Positions 23,137 to 35,502 of a stretch of DNA of 64,000 nucleotides are shown here, in pieces. The DNA is from Grammothele lineata (Eukaryota > Basidiomycota > Agaricomycetes > Polyporales > Polyporaceae). How positions within the stretch are numbered: position 1 is the first letter of the stretch; every line of letters begins with the position of its first letter. The notes under the pieces were generated by a model. That model ran no database searches, was not told the DNA's origin, and saw nothing but the letters and a program-made list of their open reading frames with translations. A program made the position numbers and the translations under genes. The DNA lies in NCBI GenBank assembly GCA_002150815.3, contig NDFF03000190.1, positions 1-64,000 on the forward strand, written 5' to 3'.

Positions 23137-25423
23137 GACATTGCCGTTTGCAGCCCAGCTACGGCAGGATCTCCGACAGTGCTTCTGTGCCTAGGTTATG
23201 CGATGCTGGCCGTTTGCGCTTCTTTAATATATGTTATAAATGCGTCCTGTCTAAAATACACCTTGTTCCGGTTGATCGTTCCCTAGTATCGGATCGTCCC
23301 TTGTGAGGATCGAACCCCGGCCCAGAATCACAACATACCGCTTTGGGCACTGACTAATCACTTAGCGCCGCGTCGTCTTGTCACCCGATCATCCTCGAAA
23401 ATACGAACTCGCCGTGTGTTTCTATCTTCTCTGAAAGCTTCGCCTCTCCGTTCTTCTCCCGCACCATCCCTCGTACTCGGAACTACCAACCCCACGCTCT
23501 AAATGGACTTTGTGCGAATGATTACTGGAGAACGATCGCCGCTACGCCTTACCGGATCCCGCCCTGCCGTTCTGAGTACATACAAAACCGCCTAGCAATG
23601 CAAAGCGGGAAGTTGGCCAAACGCAAGATTCGACTACTGTGACCCTGTTCTATCAAGGTTTTCCTTCGCCAAGCTCCCCTCTGGGGGATTCATCTCGTAT
23701 GTCGCCTTGCACTTCCTTTCGACGACTATGAAGCTCGCTAGGCTTCTACACCCCTCCAAGACCACTACTCGCGCTCCAACCCCCTTTTCTCCGTCCTCTA
23801 GCGGCGTTCAAGACCCATCACCCTAATAGATAAGCGTCCTAGCTCGGCCCCTGCGTTGGTCTTTCCAGTCTAGTCGCCGTCCCTCGCTACCTCCGTGAAG
23901 CCTCTCTCCTAGTCTTTTCAGTTGCCACACTCTCGTCTCACCACAGGCGGTAACTGCTAGACTGCTGTCAACCGGGAGAAAAGCTTTTCGGTCCGCTGGC
24001 GTGGCAGTAAGTTCTCTTTGTTCGTATAGGTTCGAGTAGTCCCTGACAACCGATGTCGCACATGTAATAGTCAATGCGGGACTCGCAAGTGATGGCCATC
24101 ATGCGAAGGGGTTAATCTCGTCGAGGCGCGGTCGGCGGTCTAAGACGACGCTTCCGGAGTCTCCTCATCTGCCAGCACACGGAGGGCATCGTGATCTTTG
24201 TCCCCCAAGTATGTCCGCGATTGACTTTCTACCGCGTCTGCATCCCGCGGCTCCTCCTTGGTTGCAGCCCCTCCCAGCCTCCATGTCTTCGACGTCGTTG
24301 CACCACGAGCCGACGACGACGACTACTCGTGGTTACTATACTCCGGCACGTTGGAGACGCTATTCAGGGTGCTGCTACGTATGCGTTCTATTTCTACGAC
24401 ACGCGCGCGGAGAATCACGCGCTCTCAACCTACAGTTCCAGTCCTCTTCCTTCGCCGCTCTGCCGATGATGACCAAGTCTCGCGTCCAAGATTCCACCCG
24501 TCTACATCCTCCTCGAAGTCAACGCGATCTCCAAGCCCGATCGTAACAGCGCATCGTCCGCCTACAAGACGATTCGCTTCATCTAGATCCCGATCGGAAT
24601 GCGGCTTTACGGCGCGCTTCGTGGAGAACTGCGTCTTGGCCCGTAGTGGCGTCACTCGATCCGTACGGAACCATCTCGTCGTCTTACTTACCAGCTCATA
24701 CTGACTACCTTCGGTCGTGTACCGGCAAGCAGGCTCATGTGTTCCTTGGCTACCGCCTTTCAGCTGTGAATCCGTCCGAGTCCGCCGACAGCCCCCTCAG
24801 CACTCTCTGCCCTGAGCCTCCCGGCTTCTGTACTCGTAAACACTGCTATCTAATCAACGTTTTCGCTTGCTGCGTCCGGACGCTTCTGCTTTCAACGTCC
24901 GTTCTGAACATTCTCGAGGAGCGTGTTAGCTCAGAACTACCTCTGCAAGAGATACAGTTACGCTTGGATAGCTTCACGCAGCGGATGCGGCGGGCAGAAG
25001 ACCAACTTCTGACGCGTGTCGCCGGTTCGTTCTTCTCTGGGCCGTTTTTCCCGTCCGCCGTCGTCAACCTAGACAGACGGATTGCAGGTTCCGGGCGGCG
25101 GGGACAACGCTCGCGTAGCCGTCTGTCATCTGCGTCGTCGCCGTGCGCAGGATGACTGTCGAAGACGAAGTGAGTGGGTATAGATTATATCCTATGTACG
25201 GTACGCATGCCCTAGATGCAATGTAACTACATATGTATGGATGATGTGCTAGTAGTCCATCCCGCGAACGAAATCGAGAAGGTCCAAGAATGAGTAGTGC
25301 ATGAGTGAGCGTAGTCTGAATTACATGCGGAGAGATTTGACGAGAACATGGGATGATTTCGAACGCGAAGCGAGTCAAAGTCGGGATGCTGCAAAATGTC
25401 CTCCAGTGCACATCGTTCCAATC
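23137..25423. other. Convergent intergenic region, 2.3 kb
   Basis: Between the 3' ends of OF3 (plus) and OF4 (minus). A tRNA-like B box (GGTTCGATCC on the minus strand, near 23.31 kb) is present, but the flanking bases do not fold as a tRNA. Between 24.2 and 25.15 kb, several overlapping plus-strand frames rich in Ser, Thr and Arg occur, one with a helical stretch (SELPLQEIQLRLDSFTQRMR). I could not chain them into one gene. Confidence 0.4.
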
Positions 25424-26878
25424 TCATGCAATGCCGATAAACGCTTGGACACTCCCCTGAGAGACTTGTGTGATAGAATGAAGAACGAGGTCCTCAAGAC
25501 CCCATGAAAAGGGTGTACCCTCCGCGTCAAGTTTCTCCTTGGACGTCGCGCGGAGTTATATCAATATGTAAATGGGTGAATAGCGTAGACGTGTACTCAC
25601 AACGTATGTTCGCATCTCGCGCGCGGCGTGAACTGCCATGGTACCTTTACTTGGCTGTTGCGTTCGCTTGTCCTTCGTACGCATCACGCTCACTTGACGT
25701 TTGTAGAATGGGCAGTCCGTGAACTGAGAACCCGTCATGAGTTACAATGTGGGTAGAGGAGACAAGGGGACACACCTGGAACACAAACGTGACCTTCTGT
25801 ACTTCAATTGTGGGAAACGCATCCATGGCGTGATCGGGTACATTGACGAAGTTGTCGTTCAGTAGATCCCTGAGCCTAGGGTGCTGCTCGTACACCACCG
25901 CAAGGAGCTCCGACGCAAACACTTGCTTCTTCCTCAGCCCATTCTTATATATCGTCTGCTCCAACTCCTATGGCGACGTGAATATTCCACATCGTCAGCC
26001 ATGAGTCTCATATACCAGACGTACCCAAGTCTCCAGCGAGATCCGCGGAGAAAAATACCCCGCCAGGGGAGGTGCAATGCGCTCCGTATAGACGCTTCCA
26101 TCTCCAGAGTGAAGCGTCGCGCGAGGGGTCTTGCGATATTCCTTTGAACGTGACGTCTCCGAGGTAGGGTAGGGCCATTGGCGCAGCGTTCGACCTTGGC
26201 TATTCCTCACATCTATGGTTCGATGTGCTCCCGTACCGACTCTGTTCTTCAAGGTAAACCTCCGCTCCGTGACGTCGTTGGAAGTCGACTGAGAAATATA
26301 TCCGGATCGCAGAGAACCCTGCCGAACGTCGGTTCGAGACGTGTCAGGTGGTAAGGGGGAGTCTACGGGAGATATGGTTGCTGCATCTTGGTGCGGTGGT
26401 GGGGGGTGGTAGGGCGTCGTGGTTGTTTCAGACTCCAGTTTGGGCGTACTGAATGAGGTATACGGAGTGTAGGGATGTGTAAGGGGTGTTGGGCGAGGCG
26501 TCTGGGGTATATCTACGACGCTTCCAGTTGATTTCTGAGTAGACGTGTACGCGAGGCTCAGATTTCCAAGGGGAGAGCTGTTCTTGCCATGGTGGGCAGT
26601 GATCGTATCCGACTTCATGCGGCATGTGGTTAGAACGCACTAGCGGGAGCTACCATAGACAGAGGCACTGTACTCACCCGTGTGTAGAAAGAATTGTTGC
26701 CTATCGCTCGATCATCTCCGGCCAACACCCAAGATGACCCAATAGCAGAGGATGGAGCATCCTTGTAGAGGCCCAATGGCGAGCTTTGATATCTATCCAC
26801 ATCGATGAACGGGCGGTACGTCGGCAGTTGCTCCTGGAGCCGCGTCTCGGCGTTGGACAAAACTTCAAGGGAAGACAT
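25424..26878 (-). CDS. Orphan-family (OF) protein 4, 414 aa, five exons
   Basis: Exons 26878-26678, 26639-26025, 25967-25776, 25723-25601 and 25537-25424 give 414 residues with all junctions in phase 0. The large second exon is Thr, Pro and Ser rich (poly-Thr and poly-Pro patches). The shared half has an exon ending QKVTFVFQ, a 41-codon exon with KRQVSVMRTKDKR ending VHAAREMRTYV, and a last exon with GLEDLVLHSITQVSQGSVQ and then FIGIA. The start is uncertain. The frame stays open upstream to about 27253, and a second frame there also looks codon-like, so one or more 5' exons may be missing. The first intron would be only 38 nt, short even for this window. Function is unknown. Confidence 0.72.
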
Positions 26879-28249
26879 GACGCTTTGAGTGATGAGATTA
26901 GGTTCTGTTCGCCAACCAGTGTGTGAGTAAAGCTCACCTGAATACGAGATTGTGATTGGAAGGCGCGAAGGATAGCTGTAAAGGCAGAGAGCGGGGGTTC
27001 GATATTCGGCATCCCTCCGGATGGACGTGCATATATGCGCATTCCTTTCCCCCCAACATTTGGTCCGGATTTCAAAGGATACTGGAGATATCCACGGCGG
27101 GAGAGGAATGCACGGTGTTGGGACATGAAGGCTGGATGCAACGAGAAGCACAGTGGTTCGAAGGATATCTTGAACATAGCGCAAAGGGCACGCACCGTGT
27201 GAGCATAGTACATATCCATCTGGAAGTCGCGATAGGATGGTTAACCTAGACATGGATATCTGGCGCGGAAGGCATGATGCAAGCAGCGCGACCGTCTGGG
27301 CAGCATGGGAGATGAGAGGCGGGTGTAGTGGATCAGGCCGGCGTCAGACCACCACGCGCTAGGACCCGAGTGCAACGTGATATCCAGCTGTATTTGGATT
27401 CCATATAGAGTGTGCCGATTTCATTGCGTAAAGCCATTGACGCAGAGCACTGCAGACTAGCTAGATGGATATCTTCAACGAATATTCCGAACGAAAGGTC
27501 ACTACATGCGGCAGGCAGCGATTAAGCGTTTCCGGATAGCCAACTGCGATTTGTACTCCCGACTGCTTCAGGCCATATGGTAGAGTCAGTAAACGTTCGC
27601 GGTCCGACCCCACGTGGCTGGAAGAACCGGCCCGAGAGCTAAAAGCAATGTAGCAGCCTCTCCGGGATGGACGGACAGATGGATGGCTATTTTGCGGGAT
27701 GACTATCTAACATCGGCCTATATCAGCACAGCAAGTTGAAGTGTTCCTATGCCACTGCAACAAGCCTCCCTCTGGCAGCGTCTACCTGCGTGCCCCTCAT
27801 GTCGACATCGTCCTTACCCTGTGAGATTCCGTCTCTACAGGTGCTTAACATTTAATGTGTAAAGAGCATGTGTCCACCGTACATATAGTTCCAGATAGAG
27901 ATAGTCGTACGACAATCGAACGGATATGCCTTCCTCAAGGAAGCAGAGGGAACCTGGGCGATAATTACTATCGATTTAGACGATAATACACGAGTACCCC
28001 AGGTCATCCCAATCAGACATTTCCGTTCATATGGGCAGCTGATACCCTTGCTCGGGGAGGCAGTAATGTTCTCCTTGACTCATACGTAGTCGTCGATGGG
28101 AATGCTCAATTCGTTAAGGAGGAAGGAGGTTATAGGGCCGTAGGACTTCTCGTCACAAGCAGCGCCTACGCCGCTTCGCAGGTCATTGACTTAGCGAGCA
28201 CGGTCAGTCCTTTTTAGCTATCACAGTGTTGTTTGGAACGCTCACTCAT
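26879..28249. other. Intergenic, 1.4 kb
   Basis: Possible 5' exons of OF4 lie at 26.9-27.25 kb, where two minus-strand frames are open but cannot be joined to it in phase. The rest shows no gene; degenerate GGAT-type repeats occur near 27.67 kb. Confidence 0.4.
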
Positions 28250-30930
28250 ATTCGGAGACACACAGCACAATGAGGTAGTTTTCGGAGTTCCCATCCGAAG
28301 TGTACATATTCAGGGGGAGAAGAACATACCCGAACGAGGTCGTCAAGCTCGACGGTCTCATAACGATGAGTTTGAACCCACATGACAGCGTGTATATCAG
28401 ATGGGGTCAGAGAGTGAGGTATCACAGCTTCACATACCTTCACGCGTCTTCCGAGGACATCTACGAGCGTCTCCCGCTGAAGAGCCTCGGGGAACGCTCC
28501 GAGCTCAGCCCACTCGCCACGCTTAGCTTTGGCGCAGAACTCGTCTTGAGACGCCTCCAGCTTTCGGGCGTGCTCATATGCATGACAGAACGTCCATGCG
28601 GTGTCCATACGCGTGCCGGAGTAGACGCGGTCCGAGTTCTCACCGCATACGTGCTTGGACACCGTGTTAGAGAAGTAGAGGCAAGGAAGGAGCATAGACG
28701 CACTTCATCTGGCGGAAGCGGCGGGACATAAAATGGAGACAAAGCCGTCCAAGATCAAACCGCGCATTGCGCGCATCCTACGTCTCCCGGATCCCGTTCG
28801 CGACAGCGATGTTATGTTCGCGCAGCTCTAGTATACCGCTCTTCTTCGTCAGAGGTGGACCAGGCAAGCTGAAGCGTGTATCTTTGGTTAGAGCCGTACA
28901 CGCAAACGTGTAGCTAGTACGAAGAGGAAGAACGCACATCCTGCGTTTCTCCTATAATGCGGGATATGGTCGCGCAGGAGTGAAAATTACCCCGACGTAA
29001 GCAGCACCGAGCTCCTTCGCGAGCAGCGCTGCCTCCGTCGCGCCCATCTCCATGAAGCGCAGAGTTGTGCCGAGTTTTGCTTCGCTTTCTCTCTTGAGTG
29101 CGATGACAGAAGCGATGACGTCCGCACTCATAACTTGGATGACTAGTGGGGTATTGCCCTTTGTGCATCCATGGTAGCATCAGCGTGCCCATTCGACTAC
29201 AGACGAGACTCGTGCGCCTCACGAATCTTGTCGAACCTGACCTTCGTGTCTCCGCTGGAGCCGTGTCCGAGGAGTAAGTTTATAAGCGCCGTAATCAGGG
29301 TGCCGACGCTGGGCGACCTAATGGAGTGGAGCGCTACGTGGACAGCCCCGGTCTCTTGCATGACAGCGCCGCGTGCGAGCCTATGGGGAGCGCCCGCGGA
29401 GAAAGCGAGATCGAAGCCTGCGAGGAACCCGTCCGACTCGGGGGCGACGCCCATCGTCACGCCGGCGCGGTACGCGAGTCCATCACGGACGCGCGGTGTT
29501 AGTAGTCATAGGATATTTATGGAAGAGATACTCACAGTGGGTCTTGCGTCCTCAATACCAGCCCGTGGGCAGCGCGCACAGGCGCGCTCGCACCGAGAAG
29601 GCTGAGAACGCGTTCAGCGAACGGATCAGGAGCCGTGCCGTCACGTGTAGAAGCTTCCTGGTCAACCTCTGCGAGGTCGAAGAGCGTACCTGCAGGCGTA
29701 AGCGCGGCAGAGATCGCACCGCCCGCGAGGTCCACGAACATCGCGCCTGCTTCGATGGAGACGTCCGAGCAGGACCCGGCGCAGACTAGAACGCCATCGT
29801 GGACAACAGCCACTCCCAGACCGGACACAAGGGACAAGCAGGATGGAAACACCTTGCGCACGCCTTCGGCGTCCCGCAGGTGCACGCTGCTGACGTTCGC
29901 GGATACGACAGCGCGGCGGCCGAGGCTGGCGCGAGTGGCGGGAGGCCGTCGTCATTGAGCGTTCGCTCTCGCTCCTCATCGAAGCTCTGCATTTTCGGCG
30001 CGGACTGGAACGATGCGGGCTTGGTGAGAAGGTGCGGGGCTGAGCGCCGCGGAATCCCTTCAATCCAGACTTATTGAAGGGTTGCGCAAAGTGCGAGAGG
30101 GTGACTGTCTCCGAGGACCTATCTGTGTGATGACGTTGAAGAAAGAGTAAGCAGTTGGTGAGGGTAGCTGTCTGAGGTGGCTTTTCACTGGCCAGTATCA
30201 TAACCTAGAGCAACGGGTTAACCCTAGTAGAGAGGATATAACGAGGGGAGCGGTACTACCTTCGTTTACGTACCCGATGCAGTGGTCCTGCCCGATCACT
30301 TTCGCAGGGGTTGACGTTACCGACGCCAACGCAAGTTTGGACGGAAGGCCGAATTGATGGGCCTGCTGCGCTTCGAAGAGCAGGTACCGAGAACTAAGCA
30401 CAGGGTGGTCCGACTGCGCGTGCCGGAATGGCATGTCGTCAGCCAGATAGGCGTATGAGGCTACGGAGAAGAGATATGCTGACCTCCATCACACCTGAAA
30501 ATCATTGGAGGGCAAACTCGGAGCCACGGAACTCCTCGCGTTTGTAGCGTGCCGGAGTGGCGAATAACGCAACAGCGGGTGGGTGCCGTCGTGTGGAAGT
30601 CAGGCGGGGGGCCAGGTGGCATCTCCAGAAGCTGGCACTTCTCGAGCCATTTCGAAGCGTGCAGCGCTTGTAACTGTGCTCCGCTAGCCGCCAGACATGC
30701 GCAGAAAGGCCAAAGTACCGAAGCGCCACAAGCGACTTGAAGACGACGGCCAAGACGACGCGTAAGCCACGGGAGTGCTTGCGACGCGGAGACGCGCCAT
30801 GCAGCTCTGTGAAGGAGTCAACCACGTAAGAAGGTAGTTCCACCTTCTCGTCAAGGTCGCGCATGGTCGGCATGGTCGGCCACGTAAGTACCAGCAGCTT
30901 GCAGGAGAGAACTTCGCAGAAACATGTTGC
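28250..30930 (-). pseudogene. Decayed, rearranged carbohydrate esterase family 9 (CE9)-like amidohydrolase gene
   Basis: Minus-strand fragments match the fungal CE9/amidohydrolase family, membrane-anchored proteins related to N-acetylglucosamine-6-phosphate deacetylases. From high to low coordinates: a basic N-terminus with one hydrophobic segment (30.87-30.65 kb); HPPAVALFATPARYKRE (30.6-30.5); QSDHPVLSSRYLLFEAQ to VIGQDHCIGYVNEG (30.42-30.25); LNDDGLPPLAPAS, then in another frame NVSSVHLRDAEGV onward (29.95-29.54); DGLAYRAGVTMGVAPESD (29.48-29.20); SADVIASVIALKRE to GVIFTPARPYPA (29.12-28.95). An in-frame TAG at 28954-28952 follows. A segment that belongs N-terminal to HPPAVALF (HVCGENSDRVYSGTRMD to the VKV region) instead lies at 28.74-28.28 kb. 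The metal-binding early part of the barrel is not found. At least two junctions lack the AG acceptor. It is very unlikely to make an active enzyme. Confidence 0.75.
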
Positions 30931-31664
30931 AACTTTCGCCGGTCGCGATCAAGGCGGCGCTTGGTTCGTGATCCGGTTCAACCGGCTTACAAACATCGGA
31001 AGCCGCGTGCCAAAGCTCAAACCACTGGGGTTGACACTCAAAGCGGAGTACGAATATGTGATTGATAACTCTGTCTGAGTTCTAATATATGGCCGCCGCT
31101 AATCTGACAAGACGCCACGAGGGCTGCACGTCTCGATATGCCGTCTTCCAGTACGCACTCTGTCTACTGTGCATCGATCTAAAGCTTCTCCGCGTTCTGT
31201 ATGTCCTTGTATGCATTCATTTCTTCTTCAAATGCTATATCTCTGGTTGACAACATATCCCAGCCTATTCACGACGTAGGGTTCAGGGCCTGTGCAGACG
31301 CAGCCCATTTCTCGCGATTAGCATACGATCGACCGCCAAGTGCTAGCCGACGAGGACGATCATGAAGTCACAATCGGGACGCTCGTGGGTATTAGCTTGC
31401 TTCATCGCTAGTACGTCGATCGCTTCGCCCATAAGTGTACACCTTGATCAACATCGGTCGGCAATATAGAGGGCTACATTAATTTGACATGGCTTCTATG
31501 TTAGTTTTATACGGATACACTTTGACGAACTTTTTCCAAGGCGGCACGTACAACGTCTATCACATCTACCGATTCCTCCTGATTTAATGACGAAAGCACG
31601 GACACTAAACCTATGCGGAATGCTCGAAACGTCGTCGTACTTGCTCTCTGCAACCGGCCGTCTG
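30931..31664. other. Intergenic, 0.7 kb
   Basis: Between the CE9 pseudogene and the 3' end of OF5. No gene or repeat recognised. Confidence 0.5.
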
Positions 31665-33084
31665 CTAGTCGCCAATTCCTTCCTTGTACACAGCCAAGAT
31701 GGGCTGCAAACTTCCCTTCGAGACGTGGTCGATGCGCATGAGCACGATGTTCTCGCGCGCTACCTTCCGCCCTTTATGCCAGAGGCCTCCGACCATAGAC
31801 CTCTACAGTGACGAAGACGCGAGTAAGCTCTCCCAATTCCCCCATAGAGACAGGTTGTACTTACCAGCACCATATCCAGTTGCTTTGCGACCTGCTCGGC
31901 CATCTCGTAGGCGCTGAATGGGACCCCACGTACATTGTCTCCGTGGCGAACGTGGACTTGGCGCAAGTGAAGAGGGTCGGAGCGTTTGCTCAGCTGTATG
32001 ACGCAAGTTAAGGGTCGGTGTCTCTTTTCTCGCTCGTCTAGAGAAGAGAAGAGAGCTGACCTGGAAACGCATAGTAACCTTGGCTCCGATAGACGCCTCC
32101 TTATCGAACGCCGGCAATTCGCCGCCCTCGAGTTCGCCAATTCCGCCATCTACCCCGCCGAAGAGCCTCACACCGTGGTTCCCATTAAAGTATATGGATT
32201 CCGTGCGCTCCGTCATGACCGACCGGCCACCTCTGTACTCTCCCTGGTCGAGGAGTTCCAGCTCGGCGGCGGGCCTGTTGGCAGGGGAGCTCGGCGGCGT
32301 CGTGGGATGGTGTGCGTCTGGCATGTTCGGGGGCTGCTCTGGCGGAAGGAGAGGCTCGAGTTCGCTCCAGGCGCCCCTGGCATTGACGATGCGGTCGAGG
32401 CTGTCCTCCATGCTGTATAAGGCGACATTTGGCGCCGCCGAAGGCGTCGTGAGAGCCGACGTTGACAGAGGGATTCCGCCAGGTACGGTTGTGGCATAAG
32501 CCGAGGCGGCGAAGTCAGCGACCTGTTGCGGTCGCTCGACGGGCGGGGCGGTATGCGCCGGGAAGACGTGTAGGCGGTCATGCGGAGAGGTGTAGGCGAT
32601 GCTCATGTTCTCCATCATGGAGGCGAGGTTCTCTTCCGCCCGATCTTCCGTCACATATGCGCCCGAGCGGTACGCGCTGAGTGCATGCGGGACGGCGGCG
32701 ATGTTGTCAGGGTACCCCACGCCCGTGAACTCCGCGGGGGCGGGGTACCCACGGTGTTGAGCGTGGATGTGGGGGAAGACTGTGCCGTCGGCGTAGAGGA
32801 GGCCTTGGGCTGCCGTAACGGGCATCTGTCGCGCTGTCACGGTGCGCTGATAGTGCCAGACGGCAAGTTCGCGCATCACGCTGCTGGGGAGGTTGACCAT
32901 GAACACCGTGCTTTGCACGAGCTGTGTGGCGACCTCGTGGGGGAAAAAGCGGAGAAAATGTTGCATGGCCTGATACAACTATGAGTTAGTGCGGGCGGGC
33001 GGGAAAGTCGCAAGGCATCGCGCTCGTACGTACCATACTGGTCCATTCCGCATGATTCTCTGGGTTGTCGAGCAGGGTGGTCAT
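31665..33084 (-). CDS. Orphan-family (OF) protein 5, 408 aa, four exons
   Basis: Exons 33084-33034, 32969-32061, 31993-31865 and 31802-31665 give 408 residues; all introns (62-67 nt) are phase 0. The first exon codes for only 17 residues (MTTLLDNPENHAEWTSM). The large second exon holds a probable globular N-terminal part (FLRFFPHEVATQLVQSTVFM, FTGVGYPDNIAAVPHALSAY), an acidic NLASMMENMS helix and a Pro/Ser-rich linker, and ends KVTMRFQ. The 43-codon exon carries LRQVHVRHGDNVRGV and AYEMAEQVAKQLDMVL. The last exon has ARENIVLMRIDHVSKGSLQP and then ILAVYKE. It is among the best preserved of the family and shows that the N-terminal half can be ordered. Function is unknown; no enzyme motif, signal peptide or membrane helix is visible. 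Confidence 0.85.
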
Positions 33085-35502
33085 GACCGAAGCCAGGCGG
33101 GGGGATGGAGGGTTGGGGGAGGGTTGGCCAGCGCTGCCGCCGCGTGGGACCCCTTTTCAAAGGCGGGCTTGGCCTGACAGCACCAGACAAGTATAGCTTG
33201 GGCAGGGGGTAGTCAGTGGCCATCACCGGGCTGCGAGCACCACACTCGACTCGGTCCAGAGCGCATGTCAGCACGATCGATTTGCTTTTGACCAACGTTC
33301 AGGAGGCAACGAAGCTAAAGATGTCTATGATCATGCTGGAGCTATCCGCACCCGACATACGGACGTGCTGGAAGCTGCTGTTCATCCTGTCGATTTCCCG
33401 CGCTCCATCAAGTCGGCTTGCTGAAGGGTGGGGCGGTAGACCGAATACTGTGCAAGGAGTCGCAGAGAGATCTCCGCTGGCGAGTCGATGCGCCTAGCAC
33501 GCGTGTAGCGGTCTTGCTGTCCGGAAGAATAGCCAGACGCGCTTCTACTCTGACAAACATCCCCCGAGTTGACTCCTATCCTCATCGCTGCGGCGATGAA
33601 CCCTGTGCAGAGCTGTCTAACCGGCGGATGAAATCACCGACGCGATAATCGTCGGAACGTGCAGGGTCGCATTCTCCAGAGGCGCACGCTGGACCGGTTT
33701 TTCACGCAGCGAGAGGCTTGAGTGTGCCGCCGGATCCTCCATCTGGAGGCCTGAGCTCAATCGATAAATAGAAAGGGTGAGGGATGCTAACGTTACGTGA
33801 TGAGGATATATGGATGAAACACAAGCTATTCTCGGAGGAGTAACAAACTTTCGCAGGTACACCGCGGCCTTGTTACGGATGAAGCCTCATAGGAAGTAAA
33901 GGTACGAGCTCGGAGTTTGATGACCACATAGTATTAGCACCCCGGTAATCCGGGTTGCTTTAATGAGGAAACGAGAAACTTAGGGAATGTAGCAGAGGGA
34001 TGTGGTTCTGTCTGAGAAGCTAGACCCTGGGCTGCGTGCGGACAGAAGGCTGGGCGATCTCCCGCAAATGAGCATTGGAAATGGATCTATCGAAGTCGCC
34101 CCCTCAGATGACTTCTCTCTAGGTGAACTTGCTTATTCAAGTATGCTCAAGCTCGAATCTCCTTAGAGCAGTGGTAGAACGATATGACCTAACGATGAGC
34201 CTCCACAATCAAATACAATGAACCACTATCTCGTGCCACCCGAACGGGCCTTCGGGGTTCCCTCTTTGCTCTTGCCGTCTTGATAGCGACTCAACGCCTA
34301 AGCGTAGGGACATGGGAGTACTTGGTACGTACTACGGACACTAATGTACATTCCCAATTGACTGCCTTCAGGGCAGAAACGATGGCTCCGTGGAGTTCCC
34401 TTCCTGGCTTGAGGACCCGTGTCCAATCGCTATACGCAATGCCGACAGGCTGATCGCGAGGTGTATCCACTGACAAAAACGCGCCGGATAGCGTCAAAGG
34501 TTCTATGATGCTATCGGGGCTGCACTATGATGTATGGAGGAGGGCGTAATGGCAGCAGAAGCAACATAGGATAGTCGGAGACCCCTTCGAGGGCAGAGAA
34601 TGGGCTGGACTTGAAGCAGGCGACAGCCTGAGCACCGGTTCGGGACCCCACCGCCGTCTCATGATTGGCTCTGAATCGGAGCGCCGGCCATGGGTCCCTC
34701 CGACATATCAAGCGGGGAAGAGAATTAAGGAATACAAGGGGCATCATGCGGCCTGCATGGGAATTGGTGCGGTGACAGAGCGGGAGCGCTCTCTCCGCCA
34801 CCCGCGACTGGGAGTTCCTCCACAGCGATCGACTGTTGAGGTCTGGAGGCAAGGAAGAGCTATCAATTTAAACAACTACTACTCGTCTATCCAACTCCTG
34901 TCACCATCTTGCGTCTAAGGTGTGGGGCCGTTGTTGAAGGGCTTCTTGAACTATCGTGCAGCCGGCTGAGTGGGATACTTAGTGCAAGACTTCTGAATCT
35001 AGTCGCGGACGGTCTGAAACCGCACGTTCCTGTTGGCTTTCGGAATACGAGACGAAAGCTTGCCAGAGCAAAAGGTTGAGGAACAGGTCACGGCGTGAAA
35101 AGAGGTACTAGCGGTTGAGGACTTGGTTTTCCATACTGAGAACGTGATACTACGGTGAAAAGAAGGCTATGTAGTAGACACCAATCCTATTCCGTGGTCC
35201 TGGAGCACAATGCAACCCGCTCTTGACCGGATGAATCTGCAACCTCCGAGATACGAGACATGTGTATGATCCAGCCTCAGGCCACCAGCGCGTCTCGCCG
35301 TTCATTTCCGAGCTTCGCAAAGACCTAGCAAATAGACTACCGCTTCCAGGGAAACGCCCAGAATCAACACGCCACGGACTGACGCACGCCTTAGCATCGG
35401 GTGTGCCCGATCCCTGTCAAGAACTGGAACTCGTCTGTTGGATATTATCCGCAGAGGAACGCCTCTGAGGAGCGCGGAAGCAGCAGTACTTATGTTTAGG
35501 TC
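33085..35502. other. Intergenic, 2.4 kb
   Basis: Upstream of OF5. Minus-strand frames at 33862-33617, 34497-34291 and 34852-34511 have plausible codon use but no motif, no paralogue in the window and no clear splice partners. No gene is called. Confidence 0.4.

Noticed and set aside
24191..25155. Overlapping Ser/Arg-rich plus-strand frames considered as a possible homeodomain or transcription-factor gene
   Set aside because: No WF-x-N-x-R homeodomain core or other signature was found, and the frames could not be joined by consistent introns.
31803..33084. Idea that OF5 is a Clp1-type (clampless) developmental protein
   Set aside because: The sequence does not carry the features I associate with that family, while the exon plan and motifs match the OF family in this window.
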